The notes below the pieces were generated by a model that ran no database searches, had not been told where the DNA came from, and saw only the letters and a list, made by a program, of their open reading frames with translations. From positions 1-64,000 of the forward strand of contig NZ_JAJALK010000024.1 in assembly GCF_020523825.1 (NCBI RefSeq): a stretch of DNA of 64,000 nucleotides. Direction: 5' to 3'. The position numbers were made by a program, and so were the translations under genes. The DNA comes from Methylobacterium brachiatum. Its GTDB lineage: Bacteria > Pseudomonadota > Alphaproteobacteria > Rhizobiales > Beijerinckiaceae. Positions 1-8,346 of the stretch are shown in pieces; positions within the stretch are counted from its first letter, which is position 1, and the number at the start of each line of letters is the position of its first letter.

Positions 1-76
1 GGGGCGTCCCGCCATACCCATCCAGGGGGTCAAAATTCGACGCCGATCCAGGGTCAATGTTCAACGCTGTTTGACA
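1..76. mobile_element. Probable IS21-family insertion sequence terminus
   Basis: Two adjacent imperfect direct repeats built on CCAGGG(GG)TCAA-n-TTC(G/A)ACGC lie at about 22-47 and 48-70, followed by TTGACA at 71-76. Iterated GGTCAA-containing repeats ending in a TGACA-like terminus are typical of IS21-family (istA/istB) ends. The transposase genes would lie left of the window and are not seen, so the family is inferred from the repeat style only. Confidence 0.45.
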
Positions 77-284
77 CACCGCGGAGGAACTCCTTGCCAC
101 GGCCACGAAGGACACGCTCCACTTCTCGGAACGGAACTTCGAACGGATGACGCCCGGCGTGGTCGCGGACAAGCTCCAGGTCCGCAACCAATACAACAAG
201 TACATCCGGCCCGTGGGAGATGGGCGCTACGAGCTGATCAGGCGCGGCCGCGGCCGAAGGGAGGAGAGCTCAGGGCAGGCGTGA
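75..284 (+). pseudogene. C-terminal remnant of an unidentified gene cut by the IS-like end
   Basis: This frame is open from the IS-like terminus to a TGA at 282-284 and gives about 69 residues with protein-like composition, including FSERNFERMTPGVVADKLQV and a basic tail. No start codon or ribosome binding site is evident, and the frame begins exactly where the insertion-sequence-like repeats end. It is therefore best read as the 3' end of a gene truncated by insertion. I do not recognise the family. The next 210 bases, up to the ABC-3C effector start, show no clear gene. Confidence 0.4.
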
Positions 285-496
285 GGGTTCGGGCTGGTAA
301 GCGGGCGAGCATCGGCTTACCCTGGTGCGGGCGAGCGCCCGCCGTGGCGCCACAGCCTGCGGAGACCTCTCGCACAAGCTTCACGGTGCCGATGGGCAAC
401 GGCCATCCGCAATCGTTCCGGTCCAAGTCCCATAGCCTTCCGGGGCTTCGGTTCGAAGGGCAAGATCGACCCGATTCCCGTACCGGGCCGACCGCG

Positions 497-1504
497 ATGC
501 TCAGCGACTACGTCCCCCGCCTCCTGACCATGCCGCCGGAACAGCTAGAGCGGTTCGTGGCCTCATGGCTGTCGATCCGAAGTGGCGAGTACGTCGATTG
601 GGACATCTGCGCTGCCTCCGGGGATGGAGGCCGTGACGTCGTGGGTTTCGAGACCGACCAGGGCTACGAGGGGTCGTGGCACAACTACCAGTGCAAGCAG
701 CTCCGCAGAAGCCTCTCGGTCCCAGAGGCCGTGCTGGAGCTCGGCAAGATCTTCATGCACGTGGCCAGGGGAGACTTCACGCTCCCCACGCGGTACGTCC
801 TCGTCGCCCCGGGGGGGATCAACCGCGCATTGGCCGACCTCATCCGGCAGCCGGAGAGGTTCCGTCGGACCGTCGCCGACTCCTGGGACGCGACATGCCG
901 GGCCCGGCTGGTACAGCGCAAAGCCGTACCGCTGTCCCCCGAGATCCGGGCCGTTGTCGACGCGTTCGACTTCGCGGGTATCTCGGCCCTGGACGGCCCC
1001 AAGCTAGTGACCCAGCCCGATATCCATCCCGTGTTGGTGCACTTCTTCGGGGCCGATCCCGGACCGCCTCCGGAGCCGACCGAGATCCCTATCGAGATCG
1101 CCGCCGAGGAGTCCTCCTACCTTGGGCAACTCGCCGCGGCGTACGGTGGGCGCGCCGGCTTGCCGGCCGCGACGACGGGCGACATTCTTGCGCACCCGCG
1201 TTGGGGCGTGCAGATGCGCGACCAGCGCGTGCGCTACTTCCATGCGATGGCGTTCGGGCGCCACTACAGGCGCCGCGTCTTCAAGGAGGTCCTCGTCGCT
1301 TTCGACGAGGAAATCTACCATGGCATCGTCGACACGCACCGGGACGACCGGCACCCGGATGTCCTCGAACAGGTCAACGCCGTCATGAGGCTCGCCCCGA
1401 CCCTGATCCTGACCGGTCCCCTTAAGGACCACGCCAGCCCTCAGGTGAAACAGGGTACCTGCCACCGCTTCGCCAACGAGGACCGCCTTCCGTGGGGCAT
1501 CTGA
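497..1504 (+). CDS. ABC-3C system effector with N-terminal restriction-endonuclease fold
   Basis: This 335-aa protein is the toxic or effector component of an ABC-three-component (ABC-3C) conflict system. Residues 40-70 carry a PD-(D/E)XK-type nuclease signature: GDGGRD with Asp47, then YQCK with Gln65 and Lys67. The remainder matches, from memory, the C-terminal region that links ABC-3C effectors to their middle component, ending in a VKQG-CH-FANE block. The frame is open upstream to 71, but that part has no protein-like character, so the ATG at 497, just before the conserved start, was chosen; no strong Shine-Dalgarno is visible. It overlaps the next gene by 13 bases, as in an operon. The likely role is DNA cleavage when the ATPase partner senses invading DNA (inferred). 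Confidence 0.75.
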   Translation: MLSDYVPRLLTMPPEQLERFVASWLSIRSGEYVDWDICAASGDGGRDVVGFETDQGYEGSWHNYQCKQLRRSLSVPEAVLELGKIFMHVARGDFTLPTRYVLVAPGGINRALADLIRQPERFRRTVADSWDATCRARLVQRKAVPLSPEIRAVVDAFDFAGISALDGPKLVTQPDIHPVLVHFFGADPGPPPEPTEIPIEIAAEESSYLGQLAAAYGGRAGLPAATTGDILAHPRWGVQMRDQRVRYFHAMAFGRHYRRRVFKEVLVAFDEEIYHGIVDTHRDDRHPDVLEQVNAVMRLAPTLILTGPLKDHASPQVKQGTCHRFANEDRLPWGI

Positions 1505-1998
1505 AACCTGCCGCCGACCCCTTCGATAGCCCGCTTGAGACCGGCTTGCGCGCGCTCGTGGTGCTGGAGGCGATGCACCCGCGCGCCTGCGACCTGACCG
1601 AGATGACCTGGTACGACCACCTCGTCGTCAACACCGCCGACATTGAGGGGGGCGACGGAACTGAGGGGCCGGAAAGCCTTCATCCGCCGCTGCCAGGGCG
1701 GCACGACGGCCTGACGGTCCGCAGGAACGTCGTCGAGGAGAGCCTACTGCTGATGCATCGGGTGCATCTCGTCGACGTACGCCACGAGAAGGACGGCATC
1801 CGGTATGCCGCGAGCGACGACGCCCCGAGCTTCCTCGACGCGCTGCAGGCCCCGTATACGGTGCGCCTTAAGGACCGCGCACGCTGGCTGGCCGAGATCT
1901 TCGCCGGCATGAGCGCAGCGGAAATCGCCGCGGTGGTGGATCGGCATGTCGGCCTCTGGGCGGTGCAGTTCAGGTCGGGCGAGGACGAACGTCCGTGA
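1492..1998 (+). CDS. ABC-3C system middle component (MC2 type)
   Basis: A 168-aa protein with a GTG start, lying between and overlapping both neighbours (13 bases upstream, GTGA 4-base overlap downstream). It shows the pattern of ABC-3C middle component 2: an N-terminal NPF-SPLE-GLRAL-like helix (DPFDSPLETGLRALVVLEAM), an LHPPLP loop, and a C-terminal helical segment with RARWLAEIF. This subunit is thought to connect effector and ATPase. Its function is known only from family context. Family assignment is fairly confident because all three components occur in the standard order. Confidence 0.75.
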   Translation: MGHLKPAADPFDSPLETGLRALVVLEAMHPRACDLTEMTWYDHLVVNTADIEGGDGTEGPESLHPPLPGRHDGLTVRRNVVEESLLLMHRVHLVDVRHEKDGIRYAASDDAPSFLDALQAPYTVRLKDRARWLAEIFAGMSAAEIAAVVDRHVGLWAVQFRSGEDERP

Positions 1999-3884
1999 CC
2001 GGCCTGCTGACCCTGCGCCATCTGGCGTTCACGGGCCCCGCCGCCGTCGGTGCCGGGCTCGCGTTCGAGGACGGGCTGAACATCCTCTACGGCGCCTCCA
2101 ACACGGGCAAGTCGTTCGCGCTCAAGGGCCTGAACTTCATGTTCGGCGCCTCGAAGCCTTTGCCGTCCATCGACGAGGCGGCGCCCTACGACACCGCGTG
2201 GCTCGGCCTGCGGCTCCCGGGCGGTGCGGAGGTCACCCTGAGCCGTTCAGTGAAAGGGCACGGGTTCCTGCTGCACCCCGGGCTCGTCACAGCGCCTTCC
2301 GACGTCGGAAGGCCGCTCGGCGACGTCCACGACCCAAAGTCCGACGACAACCTCTCGATGTTCCTGCTCGACCTGCTCGGCCTCAAGAGCAACGTGGTCG
2401 TCAGGAACGCGAGCGGGGAGAAGGACAGCCTCAGCTTCCGCTACGTCGCCCCGTACCTCTTCACCTCCGAGGAGACCATCATCTCGGAGCGGAGCCCAGT
2501 CCTTGCATCGGGACAGCACACCTCCGCGACCGTCGAACGGAACGTCTTCAAGCTCCTCCTGACCGGCATCGACGACCGTGCCGTCACGCCTTCGCTGCCG
2601 CCCAAGACGCAGGCTGCGGTGCGTGCCGGCAAGATCGAGCTCGTCGACGACTGGATTGCGGGCATCGACCGCGAGCTCGGGGACACGGTACCGTCCCGTG
2701 GGGACCTGCAGGAGCAATCGCATCGCCTCGACGCCTCCATCGCCGCACTCCGGCACGACCTGGGTCATGCGCAGGATCGCCTCGATGCGCTCGTGCGCGA
2801 GCGGCGCGCGACCCGGGACGAACGCGACGAGACGCGGACCCGCGCCGCGGAGCTCGACCTGACCCTCGACCGCTTCGCAAGGCTGGACCAGGTCTACGTC
2901 TCCGACATCGAACGCCTTAGGGCCGTCGAGGAGGGTGGCACCCTGCTGCTGGCGATGGCCGGGTGCGATTGCCCCGTCTGCGGCGCCCTTCCCGAGGCGC
3001 AGGTCAATGCCGGGCACGTCGAGGAGATCGGTCGTTCGCATATGGCGGCGGCGGCGGAGATCAGGAAGATCCAACGCGACCGGGCCGACCTCGCCGGCGT
3101 CATGCAGTCCCTCCGGGCCGAAACGACCGGCCTGCGCGGGCGGGTCGGCTTGCTGGCCGATGCCCTCGCGGGCCTGGATGCCGGCCTCGACGAGGCGCGT
3201 CCGGCGGAGCGGGACTTCCGGCAGCGTTACGAAGGCCTGAACGCGGAGCGCGCCCGCGTGTCCGGGCTTCTCGACCTCTACGCCAGGCGCGACCGCCTCG
3301 TCGTCGAGCGTTCCCGCCTCGACGTGCCGGCAGCGCGCAAGCCGGCCAACGAGGCGGCCGCCGTCGGGCTCGACGGACCGACCGCCCACGCCTACGCACA
3401 GGTGGTCCAAGAGGTTCTCGGCTCTTGGGGCTTCCCCGGCAACCCAACCGTGAGCTTCGACCTCGATCTGCAGGACATCCGCCTCGACGGGAAGGCTCGC
3501 TCGGATAACGGCAAGGGCGTAAGGGCGCTGCTGCACGCCGCCATGAAGGTCGCCGTCCTGCAGTTCTGCCATCGGCGGCGGCTGCCGCACCCCGGGTTCG
3601 TCGTCCTAGATACGCCGCTGCTGACCTATCGGGAGCCGCTTCGTTCCCGGCACGGGCCCCTGTCGGAGGACGAGGAGGCTCTCAAGGGTGCCGGCATCGG
3701 CAGCAGGTTCTACGAGCATCTCGCCGGCTTGTCCGAGATCGGGCAGTTCCTCGTCATCGAGAACAGCGACCCACCCGCGGGAATCGAGCGCGTGGCCAAC
3801 GTCCAGGCATTCTCGGGCGAGGCCGGCGTGGGCCGGTACGGACTTTTCCCGCTCCCGTTCGAGGGCTCCCCCCCTCGTTCATGA
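1995..3884 (+). CDS. ABC-3C system SMC/Rad50-like ATPase (DUF3732)
   Basis: This 629-aa ABC ATPase begins with GTG overlapping the upstream stop. Walker A is GASNTGKS at residues 33-40 and a Walker B-like FVVLDTPLL lies near residue 535. The middle is charged and coiled-coil-like. A CDCPVC cluster (Cys324, Cys326, Cys329) resembles a zinc hook at the hairpin tip, as in Rad50. Length and architecture match DUF3732 proteins, the ATPase component of ABC-3C systems, which are related to Lamassu-type SMC defence proteins. By analogy it would sense or load on DNA ends and trigger the nuclease effector. The downstream gap to the integrase (3885-4053) holds no gene. Confidence 0.8.
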   Translation: MTGLLTLRHLAFTGPAAVGAGLAFEDGLNILYGASNTGKSFALKGLNFMFGASKPLPSIDEAAPYDTAWLGLRLPGGAEVTLSRSVKGHGFLLHPGLVTAPSDVGRPLGDVHDPKSDDNLSMFLLDLLGLKSNVVVRNASGEKDSLSFRYVAPYLFTSEETIISERSPVLASGQHTSATVERNVFKLLLTGIDDRAVTPSLPPKTQAAVRAGKIELVDDWIAGIDRELGDTVPSRGDLQEQSHRLDASIAALRHDLGHAQDRLDALVRERRATRDERDETRTRAAELDLTLDRFARLDQVYVSDIERLRAVEEGGTLLLAMAGCDCPVCGALPEAQVNAGHVEEIGRSHMAAAAEIRKIQRDRADLAGVMQSLRAETTGLRGRVGLLADALAGLDAGLDEARPAERDFRQRYEGLNAERARVSGLLDLYARRDRLVVERSRLDVPAARKPANEAAAVGLDGPTAHAYAQVVQEVLGSWGFPGNPTVSFDLDLQDIRLDGKARSDNGKGVRALLHAAMKVAVLQFCHRRRLPHPGFVVLDTPLLTYREPLRSRHGPLSEDEEALKGAGIGSRFYEHLAGLSEIGQFLVIENSDPPAGIERVANVQAFSGEAGVGRYGLFPLPFEGSPPRS

Positions 3885-4053
3885 GCGCGCCGAGGCGGGG
3901 CGTGCGCAGCCTCGGAGCGGTAAGGCGTTGCACATCGTCTTACCGCTTGATTTAGACCCCCTCACCCGCGCGCTTACCCCTATCGCGTCCCCCGGGCTTC
4001 GAGCGCCAACTCTGCCCCGGTGACGAGCCGTCCCCGATCCGGCAACGTGGGCA

Positions 4054-5583
4054 TCAGCCACCGGCCTTGGCGGTCCTGACGACCCTGTTCCGTGGCGTCA
4101 GGGCCTGCGCCTCGATGATCGGGCTTCCATCGAGGGGAGGCAGCTTGATCCTGGCGACAGCCTTCATGGCGGCCCGCATCTCCGGGCCCTCGCTGTACCG
4201 GCCCAGGGTCAACCCCGAACGCTTGTGTCCGACGATGGCGGCCAACAGGTCCCCGTTGATGTTCGCGCGTTCCCCCTTGGTGATGAACCAGCGCCTGAAG
4301 CTATGGAAGTTCACGAGGGACCGTCTCTTGCCATCGACCACGTCGGCGATGCCCAGGTCCCTCCGGTACTTCGTGAAGCGCTTCGAAAAGTAGGCGCTTC
4401 TCTCGCGCATCGACCCCTCCGCCATCGGCGCCGGCCATTCGGGGAACAGGTCGTCCTCGGGTGTCTTGCCCTTCACGCGTGCGGCGACGAGTTCGCGTAG
4501 CGCCGGATGGATCGGGACGTCGCGCGCCGAGACCTCCTTCTTCTGGGGCTTGAAGGTGAACCAGCCGTCGGCGCACTCCCCGACCCGCAGGTCGATCACG
4601 GCATCCAGCCTCGCACCCGTCAGCGCCGCGACGAGCATGACGTCCATCATGCCCGGATCCGGGTCGCCCATCAGGAGGGTCTGGACCTCGGCATCGTGGA
4701 ACGACCTTTCCTCCTCGCCGTGGACGGTCGCGGGCTTCTCCAGGTTGAGCCCCTCGAACGGGTTCCGGTCGACGTTCGTTCGCTTGATCAGGTACAGCCA
4801 GTACCGATTGAGCCGCCCCAGGTACTTGGTCGCGGTGGCCCAACTCAGCCCGGTGAAGTCTTGCAACTCGTCCATGAAGCGCACGGCGACCTTCACGTCG
4901 ATCCGTTCGAGGTAGGGCTGGATCTCGCGCGCGTTGCACCAGTCCAGCATGATCCTGAGCGCCCTGGTGTCGTCGGATAGGGACCGTGCCTTGATCTTCA
5001 GGGTCTTCATGTAAGCGGCGTGATGCAGCGCGATGGGCGTCGCCGAACCTTGGGCTACGGACGAGAACGTCTCGGCCTCCTTGACGGCCTCGGGCGCGTA
5101 CACCTCGACGTCGTAGGTATCGCCATCCTCGTCGACGTCGGTGATCCAACGGGAGCCCCGCTGCCGGATCTCCGCCACCCGCTCGCGAAGCTGGCCAGCG
5201 TAGAAGTCGTGGGCATCGCCGCCGGGTGGCCCGGCCTCGGACATCACCTTGGCCCAGGCCACCGCTTCCTGAAGCTCCGACCGCTTCTTCCCCCCGACGG
5301 TTTCCCAGGCCTGCGCGATGCGCGACTTGAAGAGCTTGACGATGGGGACCTTGAGCGCGTTCGCCGAGATCAGCGACTTGGTCCCGAGGGACTGCTTCAG
5401 GCGATAGCCGAGCATGCCGCGCAGGGGCGCGGGCACGCCCATCGTCACCCGATAGTACCCGTCGTGCATCTCCAGGTAGGCGTTCTTGGGGTGAGGCTTG
5501 CGAGGCACGCGGAGAACCCTGGAAGGGACGCATATGTCCCCGATTTGTCCCGGGTCATGTCCCGGAAACGCCAGCGCATGCAA
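4054..5583 (-). CDS. Tyrosine recombinase (island integrase)
   Basis: A 509-aa site-specific recombinase. The catalytic set is complete: Arg325 in TGARLD, Lys348/349 in PQKKE, His427-x-x-Arg430 in HSFRRWF, His453 in VGHKRSG and nucleophile Tyr463 in LGRYSEG. The N-terminal half contains the SAM-like DNA-binding region (about 180-285) preceded by an arm-type region. The gene is convergent with the ABC-3C operon, and its start lies 43 bases from a 19-bp copy of a tRNA-Ser 3' end, the usual position of an integrase next to its att site. It presumably mobilises the island lying to the left. It appears intact. Confidence 0.9.
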   Translation of the reverse strand: MHALAFPGHDPGQIGDICVPSRVLRVPRKPHPKNAYLEMHDGYYRVTMGVPAPLRGMLGYRLKQSLGTKSLISANALKVPIVKLFKSRIAQAWETVGGKKRSELQEAVAWAKVMSEAGPPGGDAHDFYAGQLRERVAEIRQRGSRWITDVDEDGDTYDVEVYAPEAVKEAETFSSVAQGSATPIALHHAAYMKTLKIKARSLSDDTRALRIMLDWCNAREIQPYLERIDVKVAVRFMDELQDFTGLSWATATKYLGRLNRYWLYLIKRTNVDRNPFEGLNLEKPATVHGEEERSFHDAEVQTLLMGDPDPGMMDVMLVAALTGARLDAVIDLRVGECADGWFTFKPQKKEVSARDVPIHPALRELVAARVKGKTPEDDLFPEWPAPMAEGSMRERSAYFSKRFTKYRRDLGIADVVDGKRRSLVNFHSFRRWFITKGERANINGDLLAAIVGHKRSGLTLGRYSEGPEMRAAMKAVARIKLPPLDGSPIIEAQALTPRNRVVRTAKAGG

Positions 5584-5625
5584 ACACTTATATGATTAAC
5601 AATGGGTTAGCGTTCCTATTCGGAA

Positions 5626-5644
5626 AATCCCTCCGTCTCCGCCA
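5626..5644 (+). other. Putative attachment site: tRNA-Ser 3'-end copy
   Basis: The 19 bases end in CCGTCTCCGCCA, which matches the T-arm end, 3' acceptor strand (CGTCTCC), discriminator G and CCA of a serine tRNA. No 5' half, anticodon arm or D-arm is present upstream, so it is not a tRNA gene. Its position beside the integrase start fits the distal att copy left by integration into a tRNA-Ser gene, whose intact copy should lie left of the window. Confidence 0.6.
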
Positions 5645-6151
5645 ACTGGCTGTAGGCCGCCGAAATCGGCCTTCATTCCCAACTGCTTTCGCTGAGCGGC
5701 ACTCCCTTTGTCTGGGATGGCGGGCGCGCGGCTTGCAAGTTGCGCGTGCGGGCTGTGTCGCACGGGGACACCGAAAGCGGCCCTGTCCGCACCGGCGACG
5801 GAGCAGGACGGGCCTCATACTGCACCGATAGAGCGCGGACTGTGTCAGCGGGAGGGCCACGGCGCTCTGCGACGCTGTTTCGATACACGAAGCTCGAAAG
5901 AGCCGCCTCTGGCGCAGCTGAAGCCCCAGCTTCGTGGCCTCGATTTAAGCCGATCCCCGCAATCGGCCCAGTCCACCCGCAGGAGCATGGGAAGCCTGCG
6001 CAGAGGTACGCAAATGCCGCCCGGCTTTAATCCGTCCCGCCGCGTGCGGGGCGGCACGGCGCGATGGCGGCGGAGACCCCATCTTGGTCTCGTACAAGAA
6101 GAAACCGGCCGGATTGACCGGCTTGTAGTTTGTAGGAGCTCAGTTTTATCC
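5645..6151. other. Intergenic region beyond the island boundary
   Basis: About 500 bases without a convincing gene. Open frames here on both strands lack ribosome binding sites and protein-like composition. The final part is the leader of the small exported protein at 6152, with TAGGAGC as its ribosome binding site near 6133. Confidence 0.5.
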
Positions 6152-6412
6152 ATGAAGACCCGTATCGCTGCCGCCGTCACCGCTTTTGTCCTTGGCGTCG
6201 CTCCGATCTCGTCGGCCATGGCCTCAGATGGTGCGCGCTGGACCGGCCTCGCACCCTATGACGTCGAGACCACCGGAGCGCTGGGGCTCGGCGTCCACGA
6301 CGCGCCCATCTACGACCGCTGCCCGATGAGCTCGGCGGCGGAGGGCAATGCCGACCAGCAGACCCGCCCGGTGAAACAATACGGTCAGACCACCGGCGGC
6401 TATCGCTGCTGA
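6152..6412 (+). CDS. Small exported protein of unknown function
   Basis: An 86-aa protein that starts at an ATG 12 bases after a TAGGAGC ribosome binding site. The first 24 residues form a classic Sec signal peptide (MKTRIAAAVTAFVLGVAPIS, cleavage near AMAS). The mature part is about 60 residues, polar, with two cysteines (one in YDRCPMSS and one at the C terminus), which could form a disulfide in the periplasm. I do not recognise a family. It is one of a series of tiny secreted proteins along this stretch. Confidence 0.65.
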   Translation: MKTRIAAAVTAFVLGVAPISSAMASDGARWTGLAPYDVETTGALGLGVHDAPIYDRCPMSSAAEGNADQQTRPVKQYGQTTGGYRC

Positions 6413-6433
6413 TCCGGCAGGCGACGCGTGCCC

Positions 6434-6532
6434 ATGGCCCTCAAGGCCCTCTCCTACGCGATGATCGGCGTCTTCGTCGGCGGCCTCCTGATGACCCTGT
6501 TCGGTTCGGCCAGCATGCTGCTGGGCCTGTAG
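6434..6532 (+). CDS. Single-span membrane miniprotein (32 aa)
   Basis: A 32-residue frame with ATG at 6434 (an in-frame GTG lies two codons earlier) encodes almost nothing but one hydrophobic helix containing YAMIGVFVGGLLMTLFG. It lies 21 bases after the preceding exported protein and is followed within 45 bases by a strong rho-independent terminator, so the two are probably cotranscribed. Function unknown. The support is the composition and the position before a terminator, not homology. Confidence 0.45.
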   Translation: MALKALSYAMIGVFVGGLLMTLFGSASMLLGL

Positions 6533-6574
6533 CCGAACGGCCCGGGCTGTCGCGCGGACCGATCTAATCGACCT

Positions 6575-6603
6575 GCGGCGGGGTGCGAGCCCCGCCGCTT
6601 TTT
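6575..6603 (+). terminator. Rho-independent terminator
   Basis: A perfect 9-bp GC stem (GCGGCGGGG / CCCCGCCGC) with a 6-base loop is followed directly by five T residues. It closes the transcription unit of the two small genes at 6152-6532. Confidence 0.85.
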
Positions 6604-6756
6604 CATGGGCTGCCCGAAACCACACCGCGATCGTGCCGCGTCACGTTCACCATCAGGTTGATGAACGGCCGAGCCGGAAGGGGTTCAGGGCCGGGGTCGC
6701 ATCCTCCTGGCATCCGGTCCGGCCAGCGCGGGCCGAGGGTTTCAGGAGTTGGTGTC

Positions 6757-7074
6757 ATGATGCGCTTCAAGACGCTCGGGATGGCCGCGATCCTCGCCGC
6801 GGGGCTCGGCACCGCCACGGCGGCGAACGCGGCTCCGTTCGGCTACGGCCCCCTCGGCGGCACCGGGCTGATCGAGCGGGTGGCCGGCGGCTGCGGCCCG
6901 GGCTTTCACCCGAATCCGTGGGGCCATTGCCGGCCCAACGACCGCGGCTGGGGCTATGGCGGTCCCCGCGGCCCCTATGGCGGCCGCCCGGGTTACGGAT
7001 ACGGATATGGCGGCGGCTACGAGCGCGGCCCCGGGGGCTACGACGGCCCGCGTCGCTTCTACGGCGGCTGGTAG
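6757..7074 (+). CDS. GCG_CRPN prefix domain secreted glycine-rich protein
   Basis: A 105-aa exported protein. AGGAG lies 9 bases before ATG-ATG. Residues 1-27 are a signal peptide ending near ANA-AP. The mature N terminus carries GGCGPGFHPNPWGHCRPN, the GCG...CRPN signature that precedes low-complexity repeats in a recognised family of alphaproteobacterial exported proteins. A Gly/Tyr/Arg-rich tail (GYGYGYGGGYERGPGGYDG) follows. The family is defined by sequence only and its role is unknown; envelope association is a guess. A similar Gly-Tyr-rich protein without the GCG_CRPN motif is at 13866-14168. Confidence 0.85.
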   Translation: MMRFKTLGMAAILAAGLGTATAANAAPFGYGPLGGTGLIERVAGGCGPGFHPNPWGHCRPNDRGWGYGGPRGPYGGRPGYGYGYGGGYERGPGGYDGPRRFYGGW

Positions 7075-7158
7075 CCGGCATCGGGCGTCGCGCGGCGGTG
7101 CCCGACATCGCCTCTGAACCGGCCGGGCTCCCAGACGGTTCTCCCGCCGGAGGTTCCC

Positions 7159-7350
7159 ATGTCCGATCTGTCCCAAGAGCCCAAGCGCGTGAATGTCGAG
7201 GATCCGAGTTCGGCCGCCTACTGGGCCCGGCGCCTCCAGGTGCCGGTCGAGGACGTGACCGCGGCCGTGCATGCGGTCGGCGATGAGCCGGCCGCGGTCG
7301 CGGCCCATCTCGACCGGCCGTGGCCCTACGACGGCAGCGGCATCGTCTAG
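7159..7350 (+). CDS. DUF3606 domain protein
   Basis: A 63-aa protein made up wholly of the DUF3606 pattern: a basic Asp/Val start (KRVNVEDP), a YWARRLQVPVEDVTAAV helix resembling a small DNA-binding or stress-protein helix, and a C-terminal VGDEPAAVAAHL helix. A GGAGG ribosome binding site lies 6 bases upstream of the ATG. DUF3606 proteins are short, widespread in Rhizobiales, often multicopy and uncharacterised. It is probably monocistronic; no terminator is obvious. Confidence 0.85.
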   Translation: MSDLSQEPKRVNVEDPSSAAYWARRLQVPVEDVTAAVHAVGDEPAAVAAHLDRPWPYDGSGIV

Positions 7351-7612
7351 GGCCGGCCCGCGCCGGCACTGAGCCGGCTTCCGGCGCGGCGGTGAACGCT
7401 TCGGCTCGATGCCCCGCTCGTCGCGACCGCGCGGGCGGGGCACCGATCCGATCGCGTCGCAAGCACAACCCGGGGGCGCATCGCCGCAGAATTATTACCT
7501 CAAAAGTAGTATTACTGTTCGAATGGCCCAGCTGATACGCAGTCTTTGCAGCTGGGTGCGCCGCAATAAGTGAGACATGCTCAGGCACGGGCGACGTGCA
7601 GGGCGTGATGTG

Positions 7613-7936
7613 ATGATCGATGAATTCCCGGAGGACCAAGTCGGCAGTCCCGAGCCGGGCTCCGAACTGGCGCAGGAAGCCAACGGCGTCGCCTTTCTAC
7701 TCGCCAGCGCGGCCTACCTGGCCCTCGCGGACGCTTATCTGCGTCGGGAGGGGCCACCCGGCCTGACGGTGATGGACGAGATCGAGGACAGGATCGAGGA
7801 GGCGCTCCAGAGCTTCGTCGCGGAGACCGCCTACCACGATGCGCGCCCCGACATCCTGGCGCACGCGACCGCCAAGATCCGCGCCCTGCTCGAGGCCGGA
7901 CGCTCCATGTCGCCCGGCCCCGGATCGCTCCAGTGA
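7613..7936 (+). CDS. Hypothetical acidic helical protein
   Basis: A 107-aa protein from ATG 7613 (an in-frame ATG at 7577 gives 12 more, basic, residues). It is acidic and predicted largely helical, with an alanine-rich segment (FLLASAAYLALADAYL) too polar at its edges for a secure membrane span, then EDRIEEALQSFVAETAYHDA. There is no signal peptide or recognisable domain. The AT-rich 120 bases upstream (about 7480-7560) may contain its promoter. Function unknown. Confidence 0.55.
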   Translation: MIDEFPEDQVGSPEPGSELAQEANGVAFLLASAAYLALADAYLRREGPPGLTVMDEIEDRIEEALQSFVAETAYHDARPDILAHATAKIRALLEAGRSMSPGPGSLQ

Positions 7937-8062
7937 GGCGTGCTGCCACCGGGTGCCGCACCGATCGGCTTCCGGGACGGCGCGCCACCTGACCCGGGAA
8001 GGCCACGGCGCGGCGCGACAATGGCCCGGCCTTTGGGGCGGCTGGCCCCCCCTCGACGGACG

Positions 8063-8314
8063 CTACGGACGGGAGGCGGGCGCCTGGGGTGCCGGCTTCG
8101 GCTCGCCCGGTGCCTGCGGGGTCGGATCCTGGGGGAGTGGCTGGGTCTGTTGCGGCGCCGGGGCGGGTGCGGTCTGGTCGGTCTGCAGGGACTGGTTCGC
8201 CTTGGTCTGGATCTGGTCGGCGGTCTGCTGGCTGATGACGCCGTAGGACACGGCAGCCGCGAGGGCGACCGCGATGATCGCCCCGATGATCGTCTTCGTA
8301 AGCTTGGGCGGCAT
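8063..8314 (-). CDS. Small membrane-anchored Gln/Pro-rich protein
   Basis: An 83-aa protein whose ATG follows an AGGAGG ribosome binding site. Residues 7-28 form one membrane span (TIIGAIIAVALAAAVSYGVI). After this comes a linker (QQTADQIQTKANQSLQTD) and a Pro/Gln/Ala-rich tail, probably disordered and exposed outside the membrane. It sits 32 bases downstream of the YqaE gene on the same strand, so the pair is probably one unit. No domain is recognised. Confidence 0.65.
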   Translation of the reverse strand: MPPKLTKTIIGAIIAVALAAAVSYGVISQQTADQIQTKANQSLQTDQTAPAPAPQQTQPLPQDPTPQAPGEPKPAPQAPASRP

Positions 8315-8346
8315 GGGGGCCTCCTCTTGCGTGGCGGTCGATCGTG

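Noticed and set aside
71..496. Extending the ABC-3C effector upstream to a TTG at 71
   Set aside because: The first 142 residues are Arg/Pro/Gly-rich with no protein-like pattern and overlap the gene remnant in another frame; the conserved family start is at 497.
5626..5644. A complete tRNA-Ser gene
   Set aside because: Only the 3' end is present; no anticodon arm, D-arm or 5' acceptor strand is found upstream.
1..5644. Prophage
   Set aside because: An integrase and att-like site are present but no capsid, tail, terminase or lysis genes are seen in this part of the island.
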